Assembly (NCBI GenBank): GCA_964568145.1
Contig: CAZMOZ010000003.1
Location: forward strand, 1 to 64,000
Length of the DNA: 64,000 nt
Reading direction: 5' to 3'
From: DSVZ01 sp964568145
Lineage (GTDB): Bacteria; Verrucomicrobiota; Verrucomicrobiia; Limisphaerales; J093
The position numbers and the translations under genes are program-made. Of this stretch, positions 16,509 to 26,324 are shown in pieces. The notes under the pieces are model-generated. The model searched no databases. It was not told where the DNA came from and worked only from the letters and a program-made list of their open reading frames with translations. Each line of letters begins with the position of its first letter. Position 1 is the first letter of the stretch.

Positions 16509-19500
16509 TCACCGCACCTCGAGCGTGAAGCTCTCCGAGTGGCTGTTGAACTCGGGGGCGTACAGGCACTGGATGCTCGCCAGGCCGGTCTGGTAGGCGC
16601 CGCGGAGCTGCACGCGCGTCGAGTACTCGAACACGTACGTGCCCTTCGGCAGGTGCGAGATGAAGAAGTGGCTGGCGGCGTCGCGCGTGCTCTCGTAGTA
16701 GCCCAGGCTGTCCTGGTAGCGGTAGCCGCTGAGCACGTTCATGGGCTCGGTGCCGCTGCCGCGCTGGTCCTTGAGGTGGACGTATTCCATGTCGCGGTCC
16801 ACCCGGAGTTCGAGGCGCACGACCAGCTCAGCGCCGACGCCGACCGGCCCGCTCACCGGCTCCAGCACGGGGCCGCTCGCGGTGTGCTTCTTGGTGTACA
16901 GGGTTTTTTTCAGGGTCAGCGGCGTGCCCGCGTAAGGCTTCACGTTGGTCATGTCCTCGAAGTACTGCCAGTGCGCGCTGCCCCAGGCCACGCCGGCGTC
17001 GGTTTTTTTGACGGTGATGTCGGCCAGCGACGGCGTCACCTCGGGGCCGACGAAGCGGATTTCGTAGAAGCCGGTTCCCGGTTCCACGCCGGAAGCATCG
17101 GGGGCGCTGCGTTTCCCCTCACCCCGGCCCTCTCCCCCAGGAGAGGGCGAAACTGTTCCCGCGTTGGGTGAAGTCGGAGCACTTGAATTCTCCGGGCGCG
17201 GCGCGTTGGTGCTCCCTCTCCCCGGGGGAGGGGGTTGGGGTGAGGGGGAAGGAGTGACATTCACGCCGCCCGTGGTGACTTCCACCAGCGCGTCGCCGGC
17301 CAGCAGGTTGCGGCCGCGCAGCAGCAGGGCATAGACGGCGTCCGCGGTGGCCTTGGTGGTCTTCCAGTTCTGGGTCTGCTTCTGCCTGAGCAGCCAGACC
17401 TGGCAATCCTCGACCGCCTCCGCGTCCTGCGCGACTTCGGCGAACACCTCGATCATCAGCGCCTGGGTCTCGATGGGCGCGTGGTACCACCACCAGCTCA
17501 ACTCGGTGTCGCGCCAGAAGCGGCCCAGTTCCTCGTTTGTCACGCTGCGTTCCTTGAGCGAGCGCACGATGTCCAGCGGGGTGGAATCGTTGAAGGCGTT
17601 GAAGGCGTTGAATCGCGCCAGCGCCAGCGCCAGGTGGCCCTGGGTCTGGCGGCTGCCGGTCTTGAGCCAGTGCTGGCGGGCGCGGGCCAGGAAGAAGTCC
17701 ACCGCCGCCCGGCTGGCCGGCGCGACCGGCTTGTCCTGCAGGAAGAAGCTGCGGCCGTACAGATACAGGGCGTCGGTCGGGCCAGGCACGTAGTCCTCCG
17801 GCGACTTCCAGTCCTTGAGGATGCGGGCGTGGCGCTCGGCCATCCAGGCGTCGAGGGTGTCCAGCGATTGCACCGCGAGGTCGGCGGGCGTGTCGGCGCC
17901 CAGGCGGCGCAGGCGGCCGAAGCCGGTGACGAGGTAGAGCGTGATGTAGTCGTCGCGCGGTCCGCCGGGAAACCAGGACCAGCCGCCCTCCGGCAAGAGC
18001 GCCTCGCGGAGCTTCTCCAGCGCGCGCGCCATCTCGAAATCGAGCCGGTTGTCGTCGAAGAGCAGGCCGACGTTCTTGCGCGCCCGGCTTTCATTGAGCG
18101 CCTGCTGGAGCCACGGCGATTCCTCGAGCAGGACGCTCTTGAGGTCCGGGTTCTTTTCGAGCGGGCTGTCCAGCGCGGGCGTGTTCTTCCAGAGGTCGAA
18201 CACGCGGCGGATTTTCGGGTCCGAGTTCGCGATGAAGCGCGCCAGCGTGTTCGCGTAATAACGGTTGAAGACCTGCTCGCTGCACTCATACGGGAATTCC
18301 ATCAGGTACGGCAGCGCCATCACGGCGTACCAGGCCGGCTGGGAAACCATTTGAATGGTCAGGCTCTGGTGCGCGAGCGTCGGCGAGTTCCCGGAACCGG
18401 CGAGCGATTTGAACTCGAACCGCTTCGTCGCCGGGCCGCGGATGGGCAGTGGCAGCGACTCGGTGACCAGGATGCGCCGTGCCAGCACGGGCACGAAGCC
18501 TTCCTCGCCGTCGGACACACTGTCCGTCGCGCCCACCGCCTTGTACGTGAGCACGGACAGGCCGTCCGGCACGGTGAGGCGCCAGGCGAAGCTGCGCGAC
18601 TCACGCGACGGGATGTCGAAGCTCTGTTCCGGCATCCGGTTGCCGAGCAGTGCATCCGCCGGCTGGTCCGTGAGCCCGTCGTTGAAGGTGAGCCGCACCT
18701 CGCCGCGCTGGGGCTGGTCGCCTTGATTCGAGACTTTCACGGTGAACTCGATCACGTCGCCTTCGCGCAAGAAGCGCGGCGGGTTGGGCTGCACCATCAG
18801 GTCTTTCGCGGTGACGGTCTTGCCGGTCACCAACCCGGCGCGGAGCCGGCGGTCGTGGGCGAAGCCGAGGAAACGCCACTCGGTGAGCGCCTCGGGCATC
18901 GTGAACTGGAGCCGCACCGTGCCGTTCGAGTCGCTGAGCAGGTGCGGGAAGAAGAAGGCGGTTTCGTTCAGGTTCCGGCGGGCGGCGACCTTGCTGAGGT
19001 CCGGGCCTTTCGCCGCGCGATCGCCGCCGCCAACGCCAGGCTCGATACCTTCAGTCAGGGCGGTCTGAGCCAGCCGTGAGCCGGCGAGCGCCTGGTTCTT
19101 TTCCAGCGGTGCGGCCGCGGCATCGGCCACCGCCATCGGCGCGGCCGCCAGGGCGGATTGCGGCATGGCTTCCACCTCGGCGATCCCATGTCCGGCGACC
19201 CCTCCCCGGGTCATCAACCCGTAGCGCATGGCGAGGCGCGGCGGCAGCGCGGCCTCCACGTCCGGGTGGAAGAGGCGGTAGGTCCACACCACGGGCACGT
19301 CCAGCGTGACCCAACTGCGGTGGAAGCTCTGGAAGCCGCGCGCGGCGTTGGCGAAGCTCACCGCCACGCTCAGCGGCTCCTGCCGGAACACGCCGAACCG
19401 GTCCGTCCAGCTCAGCGGAGCGAAGGCGTCCAGCGAGGCGTCGTACAGCGTGGCGACCAGTTCGGCGGCCAGTTTTTCCGCACTTCGGACTTCGGGCTTC

Positions 19501-22500
19501 GGACTTCGGATTTCGGGCGTCTCCGTCGCATGCGGCGACGCCTTCGCATCGCTTCCTTCCCCCTCACCCCGGCCCTCTCGCCGGGGGAGAGGGAGATTTT
19601 GCGCCCGCGTCTCGCGGTCGCCGGACGCACCGGCCGGCTTCACCGGTTCAACCACCAGCGTCCAGGTTTCTTTCTGCCCCGGCTGGAGTTTCGAGGTGAA
19701 GTGCTCCCAGTGCAGCGCCAGTTCCTGGTTCCGCCACGGCACGCTGATCTGCCGGGTGGTGAAATAGGCGCGGTTTTCGCGGACGAACGTCACCAGCAGA
19801 TTGAAGCCGCCGCGCATGGCTGCGCTCACCGCCTGCTTGATCTGCGCCTGTGTTGCGCTGGGCTTCGTCCAGTAACGCTGGAGCATCTGCCCCCGATGCT
19901 CGATTTCCACGAACGCGCGGCCGGCCTCGTAACCGGTGCCCCACACCGCCATGAACTCGTCGCCGGGCTGGACCTCCCACGTGGGCGCCTCGAGGAGTTG
20001 CGGCACCTTGATCGCCAGCTTGTCCGCGCCGGGGCTGAGCACCTGGAGCGGCAGCCGGCCGGTGACCTTCTTGCCGAAACGATCCTGCGTTTCGAGCACG
20101 ACGCGGTACGCGCCGGCGGGCAGATTAAAATCCAGTTTCGCCTGGCCGTTCGTGCCGGTGGTGAAGCCGCGCTCGGCCACGACCGCGCCCAGCGGCCAGT
20201 TGCCCGGATCGGAAAGGTCAGGCGCTTCGTCGTCCTCCGCCTCCGCCGTCGGGCGGCCCGGGTTCCAAAACCGCGGTCCGGCCTCGCGAGCGAGCGACGC
20301 CCGTCGCACCTGGTCCGGCGGTTGCAGCGCGTACACCTTGAGCGAGCCTTCCGTCACTTGCGGCTCGCCATCGAGCGTGGTCGTGCGGACCTCGAGGCTC
20401 ACCGGCCGGTCGTCAGTGAGCCAGTCGGCGGCGGTGATGCGCGCTTCGAGCGCGGTGTAGCCGAGCCGGATGGTGCGCGAATCCGAGCGCGTCTCGCCGG
20501 CGCCGTCGGTCACGTCGGCGTACACTTCAAAGTCGAACGCCGGCTCGTCGGCCTCGGGCACCTTGGGATCGGGCTTGGCGGTGAACGCGATTTCAAAGCG
20601 GCCGTCCGCGCCGGTGCGCAGCGTGCCGTGCGCGATTTCCTGGCTGTCCTGTTGCGGGGGCCAGATGCCGCGCCGCCAGCCCCAGCCCCACCACCACGGC
20701 ATCCGCACCTGGCGCACCACGCGGTACCGGACCGCGGCGTCGTCAATCGCCGCGCCGGTGTAGGCTGTGGCGGTGCCGGTCAGTCGCACCTCGCCGTCGA
20801 GCTTCGCGGCGGTTTGGGGCGCTTCGAGCGTGACCTGGAACTTCGGCCGCTTGTACTCCTCGACGGCAAACCCCGCGCCGCCGTCCGGGCCGTTGATGAC
20901 CGCCAGCCGCATCGAGCCCAGCAGCCGGCCGCGCGGCGCGGTGAAGCTGCCGTTGAACGAGCCGTAATCGTTGGCGCGGTGCTCCTGGCGCGCGACCTCC
21001 AGGTTGTTCAGGTCGTACAGGACCACCGTCAGTTGCTGGCCGGCGAGCACTGCGTACTCGTCCTTTGTTTGATCGGCGCGCAGGCAGATGCCCTTGTACT
21101 GGATCGTCTGGCCGGGCCGGTAGATCGCGCGGTCGGTGAAGAAGACCGTTTGCGTGAAGGTTCTGTCCGGGACTTCGCTCAGCCAGCGGTGATGCTCGTC
21201 CGCGGTGGCCACGGCCTGGCCGCGCGCGGTGGCCTTGAGCAGCACGCCGCGCTTCTCCGGCGACTTCAGCGTGAAGAAGCCGTTGGTGTCCGTGGCGGCC
21301 TCCGGCACGGGAATGCGGTTGCCCCGGTTGTCCAGGTGCCAGCCCTGGACGCGCGCGCCGGCGATGGGTTCACCACTTTCGGCCTCGAGCACAAAACCTT
21401 CAATCTGGCCGGCGCGATTTCGGACGACCAGCGCCAGGTCGCTCACCCAGATGTCCGTCATCGCAAGCTGGTTGTCCGCCTCGCTGAAGTCCGCGTTGTG
21501 GCTGGCGATGAGAAAATAGAAACCTGGCTTCAAGCCGGCCGGCGCGGGCAGTTCCACCGTGCGTCTCTTGAAGTCGGTGGTGGGCGGCAGCGGGGCCGAC
21601 CACGCCAGCGCCGGCGCTTTCGCGAGCACGGCCTTGCGCTCGGTCTCGCTCAGGTTCTCCGGCCGGCGATGGCGGCGGTCGAGGAAGTCGTCCCAGTTCC
21701 ACTCGACCGCGCGGAACCAGACGTGGGTCACGTTGGCGTAGGTCACGGCGATTTTCGGCCACGGCGCGTTCCAGATGCGCTCGGTGGTGATCCACGCGGT
21801 CTTCGACTCGATCTGGGCGATGAGGTTCGCGCAAAGCTGGCCGCCGGCGCTGTTCGGATGCGCGTCCCGGCCGCGCGACGCCAGTTTGTGCGCTTCGGCG
21901 GGGTTGTCTTCGTCCCGCAACTGCGCGGCCCAGTGGTAGAGCGCCATCGCCGCGAGTTCGTGGTCGCCGTTCTGTTCGGCGAAACGTTGCAACGCTGCCT
22001 TGAACCGAGCGGCCTTGTTCTCGCCGCCGGCGACGTTCTTGCCCCAGACCAGCCGCGCCAGGTCCACGTCGAGGAACGCCGTCGGGTCCGCGTCCATTTC
22101 GTGGAAGCGCAGCAGCGCCTGGTATAGCTGGACGGCCTTGAGCGCCGCGGTGTTGGTCTCGGTGGTGACGGGCTTCCAGGCGAGGAACCGCGGCGGCGGG
22201 TCGAAGATCGGGTCGTCGGCCGAAATCTGGAAGGCGTCCTGCGGGCGCGCGCCGGCCTGCTCGCCGCTGGTGTGGAACTTGAGCGCCTCGTGGGCGACGA
22301 AGTCGTAAAGCGTCGGCCGGTACGCGTCGGGCAGGGAGCCTTTCAGCAGCAGCCCGTCAAACGCGGCGATGGGCGTGGCCTGGAGCTGCTGCCCGGCGGC
22401 GAGCGCGGCGGTGAAGTGCCGGTCAACCTCGGCGAACAGGCGCGGCAAATCCCAGGTGGTGAAGTCTTCGCCGGGGGTTTGGGCGGTGGCGGTGCGCCGC

Positions 22501-22868
22501 AGGAAACGCCAGCGGTTCTGCTGGAAGTACTGCCAGTACCAGTTGGCCAGGATGGTCTCGAGCAGCGGCTGGATTTCGACGGGGGCGGTGGCCAGTTCGG
22601 CCTGGAGGCGGGTGATTTTTTCCTTCGGTTTGCCGCCTTCGATCTGGGCTTCGAGGGCGATCTTGCGGCAGAGGGCGCGGGCGGCCTCGGCCCAGGCGCG
22701 GTCGGCCAGCGCGGCGCGAAGGATCGGATCGAGGGTCTCGAGGGCGGTTCGGGGCAGGCCCTGTTGGACGGCGGCTTCGACCTTCTTCCAGTCGGCCTCG
22801 CGGGGCGACGCGGCGTGCATTCCGGCGGTGAACATGACGCAGACCAGTGCGACCAGGACTTGTTTCAT
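16509..22868 (-). CDS. Giant alpha-2-macroglobulin family protein
   Basis: A 2119-residue exported protein with signal peptide MKQVLVALVCVMFTAGMHAA and no lipobox. The N-terminal ~350 residues are helical; macroglobulin-like (MG) domains follow (for example VFFTDRAIYRPGQTIQYKG, the usual MG2 phrase). The alpha-2-macroglobulin signature region TEWRFLGFAHD and the thioester-domain motif ECSEQ (Cys about 1529) come later, so a CxEQ thioester may form. Such proteins trap proteases in the periplasm. Two linkers are made of repeat-derived sequence read in frame: PLPRREGRGEGEGSD with a following PEIRSPKPEVRS, and a Pro/Ser/Gly-rich stretch near VTPSPSPQPPPPGRG. No pbpC gene is adjacent. It is read as a single gene, with the TA remnant downstream. 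Confidence 0.88.
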   Translation of the reverse strand: MKQVLVALVCVMFTAGMHAASPREADWKKVEAAVQQGLPRTALETLDPILRAALADRAWAEAARALCRKIALEAQIEGGKPKEKITRLQAELATAPVEIQPLLETILANWYWQYFQQNRWRFLRRTATAQTPGEDFTTWDLPRLFAEVDRHFTAALAAGQQLQATPIAAFDGLLLKGSLPDAYRPTLYDFVAHEALKFHTSGEQAGARPQDAFQISADDPIFDPPPRFLAWKPVTTETNTAALKAVQLYQALLRFHEMDADPTAFLDVDLARLVWGKNVAGGENKAARFKAALQRFAEQNGDHELAAMALYHWAAQLRDEDNPAEAHKLASRGRDAHPNSAGGQLCANLIAQIESKTAWITTERIWNAPWPKIAVTYANVTHVWFRAVEWNWDDFLDRRHRRPENLSETERKAVLAKAPALAWSAPLPPTTDFKRRTVELPAPAGLKPGFYFLIASHNADFSEADNQLAMTDIWVSDLALVVRNRAGQIEGFVLEAESGEPIAGARVQGWHLDNRGNRIPVPEAATDTNGFFTLKSPEKRGVLLKATARGQAVATADEHHRWLSEVPDRTFTQTVFFTDRAIYRPGQTIQYKGICLRADQTKDEYAVLAGQQLTVVLYDLNNLEVARQEHRANDYGSFNGSFTAPRGRLLGSMRLAVINGPDGGAGFAVEEYKRPKFQVTLEAPQTAAKLDGEVRLTGTATAYTGAAIDDAAVRYRVVRQVRMPWWWGWGWRRGIWPPQQDSQEIAHGTLRTGADGRFEIAFTAKPDPKVPEADEPAFDFEVYADVTDGAGETRSDSRTIRLGYTALEARITAADWLTDDRPVSLEVRTTTLDGEPQVTEGSLKVYALQPPDQVRRASLAREAGPRFWNPGRPTAEAEDDEAPDLSDPGNWPLGAVVAERGFTTGTNGQAKLDFNLPAGAYRVVLETQDRFGKKVTGRLPLQVLSPGADKLAIKVPQLLEAPTWEVQPGDEFMAVWGTGYEAGRAFVEIEHRGQMLQRYWTKPSATQAQIKQAVSAAMRGGFNLLVTFVRENRAYFTTRQISVPWRNQELALHWEHFTSKLQPGQKETWTLVVEPVKPAGASGDRETRAQNLPLPRREGRGEGEGSDAKASPHATETPEIRSPKPEVRSAEKLAAELVATLYDASLDAFAPLSWTDRFGVFRQEPLSVAVSFANAARGFQSFHRSWVTLDVPVVWTYRLFHPDVEAALPPRLAMRYGLMTRGGVAGHGIAEVEAMPQSALAAAPMAVADAAAAPLEKNQALAGSRLAQTALTEGIEPGVGGGDRAAKGPDLSKVAARRNLNETAFFFPHLLSDSNGTVRLQFTMPEALTEWRFLGFAHDRRLRAGLVTGKTVTAKDLMVQPNPPRFLREGDVIEFTVKVSNQGDQPQRGEVRLTFNDGLTDQPADALLGNRMPEQSFDIPSRESRSFAWRLTVPDGLSVLTYKAVGATDSVSDGEEGFVPVLARRILVTESLPLPIRGPATKRFEFKSLAGSGNSPTLAHQSLTIQMVSQPAWYAVMALPYLMEFPYECSEQVFNRYYANTLARFIANSDPKIRRVFDLWKNTPALDSPLEKNPDLKSVLLEESPWLQQALNESRARKNVGLLFDDNRLDFEMARALEKLREALLPEGGWSWFPGGPRDDYITLYLVTGFGRLRRLGADTPADLAVQSLDTLDAWMAERHARILKDWKSPEDYVPGPTDALYLYGRSFFLQDKPVAPASRAAVDFFLARARQHWLKTGSRQTQGHLALALARFNAFNAFNDSTPLDIVRSLKERSVTNEELGRFWRDTELSWWWYHAPIETQALMIEVFAEVAQDAEAVEDCQVWLLRQKQTQNWKTTKATADAVYALLLRGRNLLAGDALVEVTTGGVNVTPSPSPQPPPPGRGSTNAPRPENSSAPTSPNAGTVSPSPGGEGRGEGKRSAPDASGVEPGTGFYEIRFVGPEVTPSLADITVKKTDAGVAWGSAHWQYFEDMTNVKPYAGTPLTLKKTLYTKKHTASGPVLEPVSGPVGVGAELVVRLELRVDRDMEYVHLKDQRGSGTEPMNVLSGYRYQDSLGYYESTRDAASHFFISHLPKGTYVFEYSTRVQLRGAYQTGLASIQCLYAPEFNSHSESFTLEVR
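17114..17252. repeat. Inverted pair of CCCTC..GAGGG palindromic modules inside the macroglobulin gene
   Basis: 17114-17151 (CCCCTCACCCCGGCCCTCTC then CCCCAGGAGAGGG) and 17213-17252 (CTCCCTCTCCCCGGGGGAGG then GGGTTGGGGTGAGGG) are opposite-orientation copies of one module. Both are open in the gene's frame and encode Pro/Ser/Gly-rich linkers. A third copy is at 19560-19593. Confidence 0.75.
19481..19593. repeat. Heptad repeat plus CCCTC..GAGGG module inside the macroglobulin gene
   Basis: 19481-19517 holds 7-bp units of the form ACTTCGG/GCTTCGG/ATTTCGG. 19560-19593 holds CCCTCACCCCGGCCCTCTCG followed by CCGGGGGAGAGGG. On the gene strand they encode the linker stretch between two macroglobulin domains without breaking the frame. 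Confidence 0.75.
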
Positions 22869-23259
22869 GGCTCCAAGCGTTGCGGGACAGTGTGCCCGGC
22901 CGACCAGGCCGGCAACTGTGGATTAGACGGAAAAGGGACGGGAGTGCCGCTTGGTTTGTTCGGAACGGAATGATGCGCCCCGGTGTCCGGGATGAAGCAG
23001 CCCGCGAACCAAGAGCGCTGGCATCCTGGCCGACATTTCACAAATAAGCAGCCGGCCGGCAAGGACGCCGGCGCTCCCGGTGATGCCTCGCGCATCCGTG
23101 GAAACCCAAACGCGCCCGGCCACAACGCGTAGCCATGCCTGAACTCAGAACTCGCGGAGCGCGGACGTTCTGGTCCGCGCTCCAAGGCGGGTCGCCTCTC
23201 GCGGAGAGGCGACAGGGCCGGCCCCTGAGCCAGAGGCCGGCCATCAGCAGCTGTGGCGC
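22869..23259. other. Intergenic region with GC hairpin modules (C family) before the macroglobulin gene
   Basis: This region separates the gspD stop from the macroglobulin start, both on the minus strand, so it should hold the macroglobulin promoter and the end of the gsp operon. A C-family palindrome lies at 23189-23243 (GGGTCGCCTCTCGCGGAGAG, then GGCCGGCCCCTGAGCCAGAG). Another inverted stretch is near 23050-23078. No gene and no clear intrinsic terminator are seen. Confidence 0.55.
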
Positions 23260-25695
23260 CTACTTGCCGAACATGGTCTTGAGCCGCTCGCGGGTGGTTT
23301 CCTCCTTGTACTCGGTGTCTTCCCGGATGTCGCGGATGCCCGGCAGGCGGTTGCGTTCGTTTTCGGCCTCTTCGGCCGCTTCCTCGGGCGTGCGCAGGAT
23401 GGTGGGCCGGATGAGGATGATGAGCTCGCTGCGCTTGTTGTCGGTGCTCTTCGAACGGAACAGCGCGCCCAGCCCCGGAATGTCCTTTAGCAGCGGCACG
23501 CCGGAGCTGGTCTTGCTCTTGGACGCCCGGATGTAGCCGCCGAGGATCACGGTCTCCCGGTCGCGCACCGAGATGGTGGAGGAGGCGTCGCGGTTGACCG
23601 TGCGGGGCTGTTTGCCCACGCCAGGGAATTCCTCGAACCCGGCGAGTTCGTTGATGGACTGGACGACTTCCATCACCACCAGCCCGTCGGGGGTGATGAA
23701 CGGCGTGACGTCGAGCGAAGAAAACACGGGCAGTTGTTGGAAGTACGAGCTGGGGCCATAGATGGAACTGCCGGGGTAGGTGCCAGCCACGAACGGCACC
23801 GTCTCGCCCACGCTGAAACTGGCGGGCGTGGCGTGGGTGGTCTGGACGCGCGGGCGGGCGAGGACCTTGCCGCGGTTCTTGGCCGCCAGGGCGTTGACCG
23901 CCACGTCCAGGTCGTCCCGGTAGCGGGCCAGGTAGGTGAAGCCGCTCCCGCCGGCGAAGTTGGTGATGGCGTTGACGAGGTTGCCGTTGCTGCTGGCAGC
24001 GGTCTGGGTCAGACCGCCGCTGCTGGTCTGCGGCCGCATCAGCCAGGAGACGCCCAACTGGTAGGTGTCGGTGAGCTGCACGTCCATGATGATGGCGTCA
24101 ATGACCACCTGGGCCATCAGGCGGTCCACCTTGGCCACGATGTTGGTGATCATCTTCATGTCCTGCTTGTTGGCGAAGACGATCAGCGAGTTGGACCGCT
24201 CATCCGGCACGATGCGGGCGTCCTGCAACAACTGGACCTGGCCGGCCTGCTGGCCGGCGCGGCTGAGAATCTGCTGGAAGCGCTGGTTGAAGGTGGCGCC
24301 CGCGGCGCCGGGGGTGGTGACCGGTCGCGGCACGGTCGGTTGGATGGGCGTGGCGGCGGCCTGTTGCGGACGGTACAGGCCGGCGGAAGCGAGTTCCTCC
24401 TGGATTTCGCCTTCGAGCGTCGTGGTCGCGGCGTCCTGCGGATAATAGCCGCCCGAGCGATACGGGCTGGTGCCGTAGCCGCCATAGCCGCCATAGCCAC
24501 CGTAACCGCCGTAGCCCATGCCGCCCATGCCGCCGACACCGCCGCGCGTCGCGCGGGTGGGGGTGCGTTGCATGCCGGTGGTGCGGGCCACGGCGCCGGC
24601 GGCCGACGGCGCGGCCCCGCCACCCGCCCCGCCGATCAGCGAATTCATGGTGTTGTAGATTTCCTCGACCTTGCCGTACTTGATGGGGATGACCTCGAGC
24701 TTGTAGTCGTTCTCCACCTCCACGTCTATCTGCTCGATCATCTCGCTCATGCGCTTGACGTTGGCCGGGTAGTCCCGCAGCACGATGGTCTGGGTGGGAT
24801 CAATGGCGAGGATGCCGTTGGGCGTCTTGGCGAAGGTGCCGACGATCTGCTGCACCTCCGAGGGCACGACGTGCTTCAACTTGAGAATCTTGGTCACGAA
24901 CTGGCCCGTCTCGGCGAGGTCCTTCACCTCGCCCCTGGCAAAGGCGTTGCCTTCCTGCAACACGGCGTTCGCGGGCACGGCGCTGACGAACTTGTCGCCC
25001 ACGTTGACCATGGCGATGCCGTTCATCGCCAGCACGGTGTCCAGCGCCTGGACGGCCTCCGCGGCGGTCCAGGGCGTCTGGTTGCTGAGCATCACCTGCA
25101 CCTTGGGCAGCGAGGTGGCGCGCAACACGGTGCGCTGGGTCAGTTCCGCGTACAGCGTGAGCACCACCTCGAGGTCCGCCATCTGGAGCGTCAACACGCC
25201 CGGCGCGTATTTGCCGTCCGCGCCCACGCCCGGCGCGTTGGTGGCCGCCGGCGGGATGCTCTCGGCCAGGGCGGCGCCGCCGGGCAACGGCGGGGTGGCC
25301 GCCGGCGGGAAGGCGGGCTGCGCGGCGGTGGCCGCACCCGGCGGCCCGGGCAGCGGGGTGGGCTGAGGAGCCAGGCGCGGCGCGGGCGATTGAGCGGGCG
25401 CCGCCGTCGCGGGCTGCGCGCCGGGTCGCGCCGGGAGTTGCCGGGCAACGTTCGTGGCGGTGGGAAAGGCCGGGAACTGCGGCACGACCACCGGATTGGT
25501 GCGCGCGCGAAAGGCGGGCGGCGGTAGGGTTGCCGGCGTTGTTTCGGCGGGCGGTTCGGGATCCGCCACGGGCGGCGCCGTGTCCGCCGGCAACGGCGGG
25601 AAGTCGCCTTCGGGAATTTCAGGTTCGGCGGCGGCCAGGCGGCCGCTCAGCAGGCCGGCGCACAGGAGGGCCAGCAGGAGGGAAACAGTTTTCAC
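23260..25695 (-). CDS. gspD: Type II secretion system secretin GspD
   Basis: An 811-residue secretin with a signal peptide (MKTVSLLLALLCAGLLSGRLAAA) starting at a GTG that overlaps the gspM stop. A Pro/Ala-rich linker precedes the N0/N1-type domains (VLTLQMADLEVVLTLYAELT, then VVPSEVQQIVGTFAKTPNGI). The C-terminal gate domain carries VGETVPFV, VILGGYIRASKSKTSSGVPL and LIILIRPTILRTPEEA. A low-complexity Gly-Tyr tract (GGYGGYGGYGGYG) lies in a loop between N-domains at about residues 392-405. GspD forms the outer-membrane channel. It is the last gene of gspE-gspL-gspM-gspD; no lipobox or pilotin gene is visible. Confidence 0.9.
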   Translation of the reverse strand: MKTVSLLLALLCAGLLSGRLAAAEPEIPEGDFPPLPADTAPPVADPEPPAETTPATLPPPAFRARTNPVVVPQFPAFPTATNVARQLPARPGAQPATAAPAQSPAPRLAPQPTPLPGPPGAATAAQPAFPPAATPPLPGGAALAESIPPAATNAPGVGADGKYAPGVLTLQMADLEVVLTLYAELTQRTVLRATSLPKVQVMLSNQTPWTAAEAVQALDTVLAMNGIAMVNVGDKFVSAVPANAVLQEGNAFARGEVKDLAETGQFVTKILKLKHVVPSEVQQIVGTFAKTPNGILAIDPTQTIVLRDYPANVKRMSEMIEQIDVEVENDYKLEVIPIKYGKVEEIYNTMNSLIGGAGGGAAPSAAGAVARTTGMQRTPTRATRGGVGGMGGMGYGGYGGYGGYGGYGTSPYRSGGYYPQDAATTTLEGEIQEELASAGLYRPQQAAATPIQPTVPRPVTTPGAAGATFNQRFQQILSRAGQQAGQVQLLQDARIVPDERSNSLIVFANKQDMKMITNIVAKVDRLMAQVVIDAIIMDVQLTDTYQLGVSWLMRPQTSSGGLTQTAASSNGNLVNAITNFAGGSGFTYLARYRDDLDVAVNALAAKNRGKVLARPRVQTTHATPASFSVGETVPFVAGTYPGSSIYGPSSYFQQLPVFSSLDVTPFITPDGLVVMEVVQSINELAGFEEFPGVGKQPRTVNRDASSTISVRDRETVILGGYIRASKSKTSSGVPLLKDIPGLGALFRSKSTDNKRSELIILIRPTILRTPEEAAEEAENERNRLPGIRDIREDTEYKEETTRERLKTMFGK

Positions 25696-26324
25696 GGTGT
25701 CTTGGGACTGGAATTGGTGGACGCGGCGGCGGACGGCGCGGCCGCCAGGGCAGGTGCCGGCCGGGGAGTGGTCTTGGGCTTTTTCTGGTAACTGGCGACG
25801 AGCGTGATGCTGCCGATGAGCCGGTAGCGCGGCGGGTCGGGGCGCAGGTCCATGTCACGGACGCGGATCATCGAGTTGCCCGAGCCCAGGGCGTGCAGGA
25901 AGCTGACCAGTTCCTTCTCGCCGGAGTTGACGCCGATGATGACGGTCTGCTCGTCGAAGAAGGTGTTGGTGCTGGTGGTCACGCCCGGCGTGCCGGCGCG
26001 GGTGCTGGTGATGGGCACGGCCTGTTGCTGGGCCTGGACCTGGACGGTCCGCAGCAACTGCAAGGCCTGTTCCTCCTGGAGGACCGCCGAGCCCTGGCCT
26101 TCGAGCTCGGCCAGCCGCGCCTCGTAGCCGGGGATGCGCGCGATCTCGGCCTGGTAGGTCTGGAGCGTCTTGCGCGACTTCTCGAGCGCGCCCAGCGCTT
26201 TGCGCCAGTCGCCCGCCCGGGGCCAGACGAACAAGGCGCTCACGATCACCAGCGCCACCGCCAGCGCGCCGACGGCCAGCCGCTTTTCCTGCGGCCGCAG
26301 ATTGAGCTGGTCAAGGACACTCAT
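25692..26324 (-). CDS. gspM: GspM/PilO-like inner-membrane component
   Basis: A 210-residue protein starting MSVLDQLNLRPQEKRL, with one membrane helix (AVGALAVALVIVSALFVW), then a coiled-coil stretch (LEKSRKTLQTYQAEI) and a ferredoxin-like fold (VIIGVNSGEKELVSFLHALG, then IRVRDMDLRPDPPRY). This is the PilO/GspM layout that joins the GspL/PilN protein in the assembly platform. The start overlaps the gspL stop (ATGA) and the stop overlaps the gspD GTG. The C-terminal tail is Ala/Pro/Ser-rich. A longer open frame upstream is the shadow of gspL in another frame and was trimmed. Confidence 0.78.
   Translation of the reverse strand: MSVLDQLNLRPQEKRLAVGALAVALVIVSALFVWPRAGDWRKALGALEKSRKTLQTYQAEIARIPGYEARLAELEGQGSAVLQEEQALQLLRTVQVQAQQQAVPITSTRAGTPGVTTSTNTFFDEQTVIIGVNSGEKELVSFLHALGSGNSMIRVRDMDLRPDPPRYRLIGSITLVASYQKKPKTTPRPAPALAAAPSAAASTNSSPKTP

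Noticed and set aside
17481..22127. Long plus-strand frames (532 and 989 residues) opposite the macroglobulin gene
   Set aside because: Antisense to a gene with full family motifs; composition typical of GC-driven non-coding frames.
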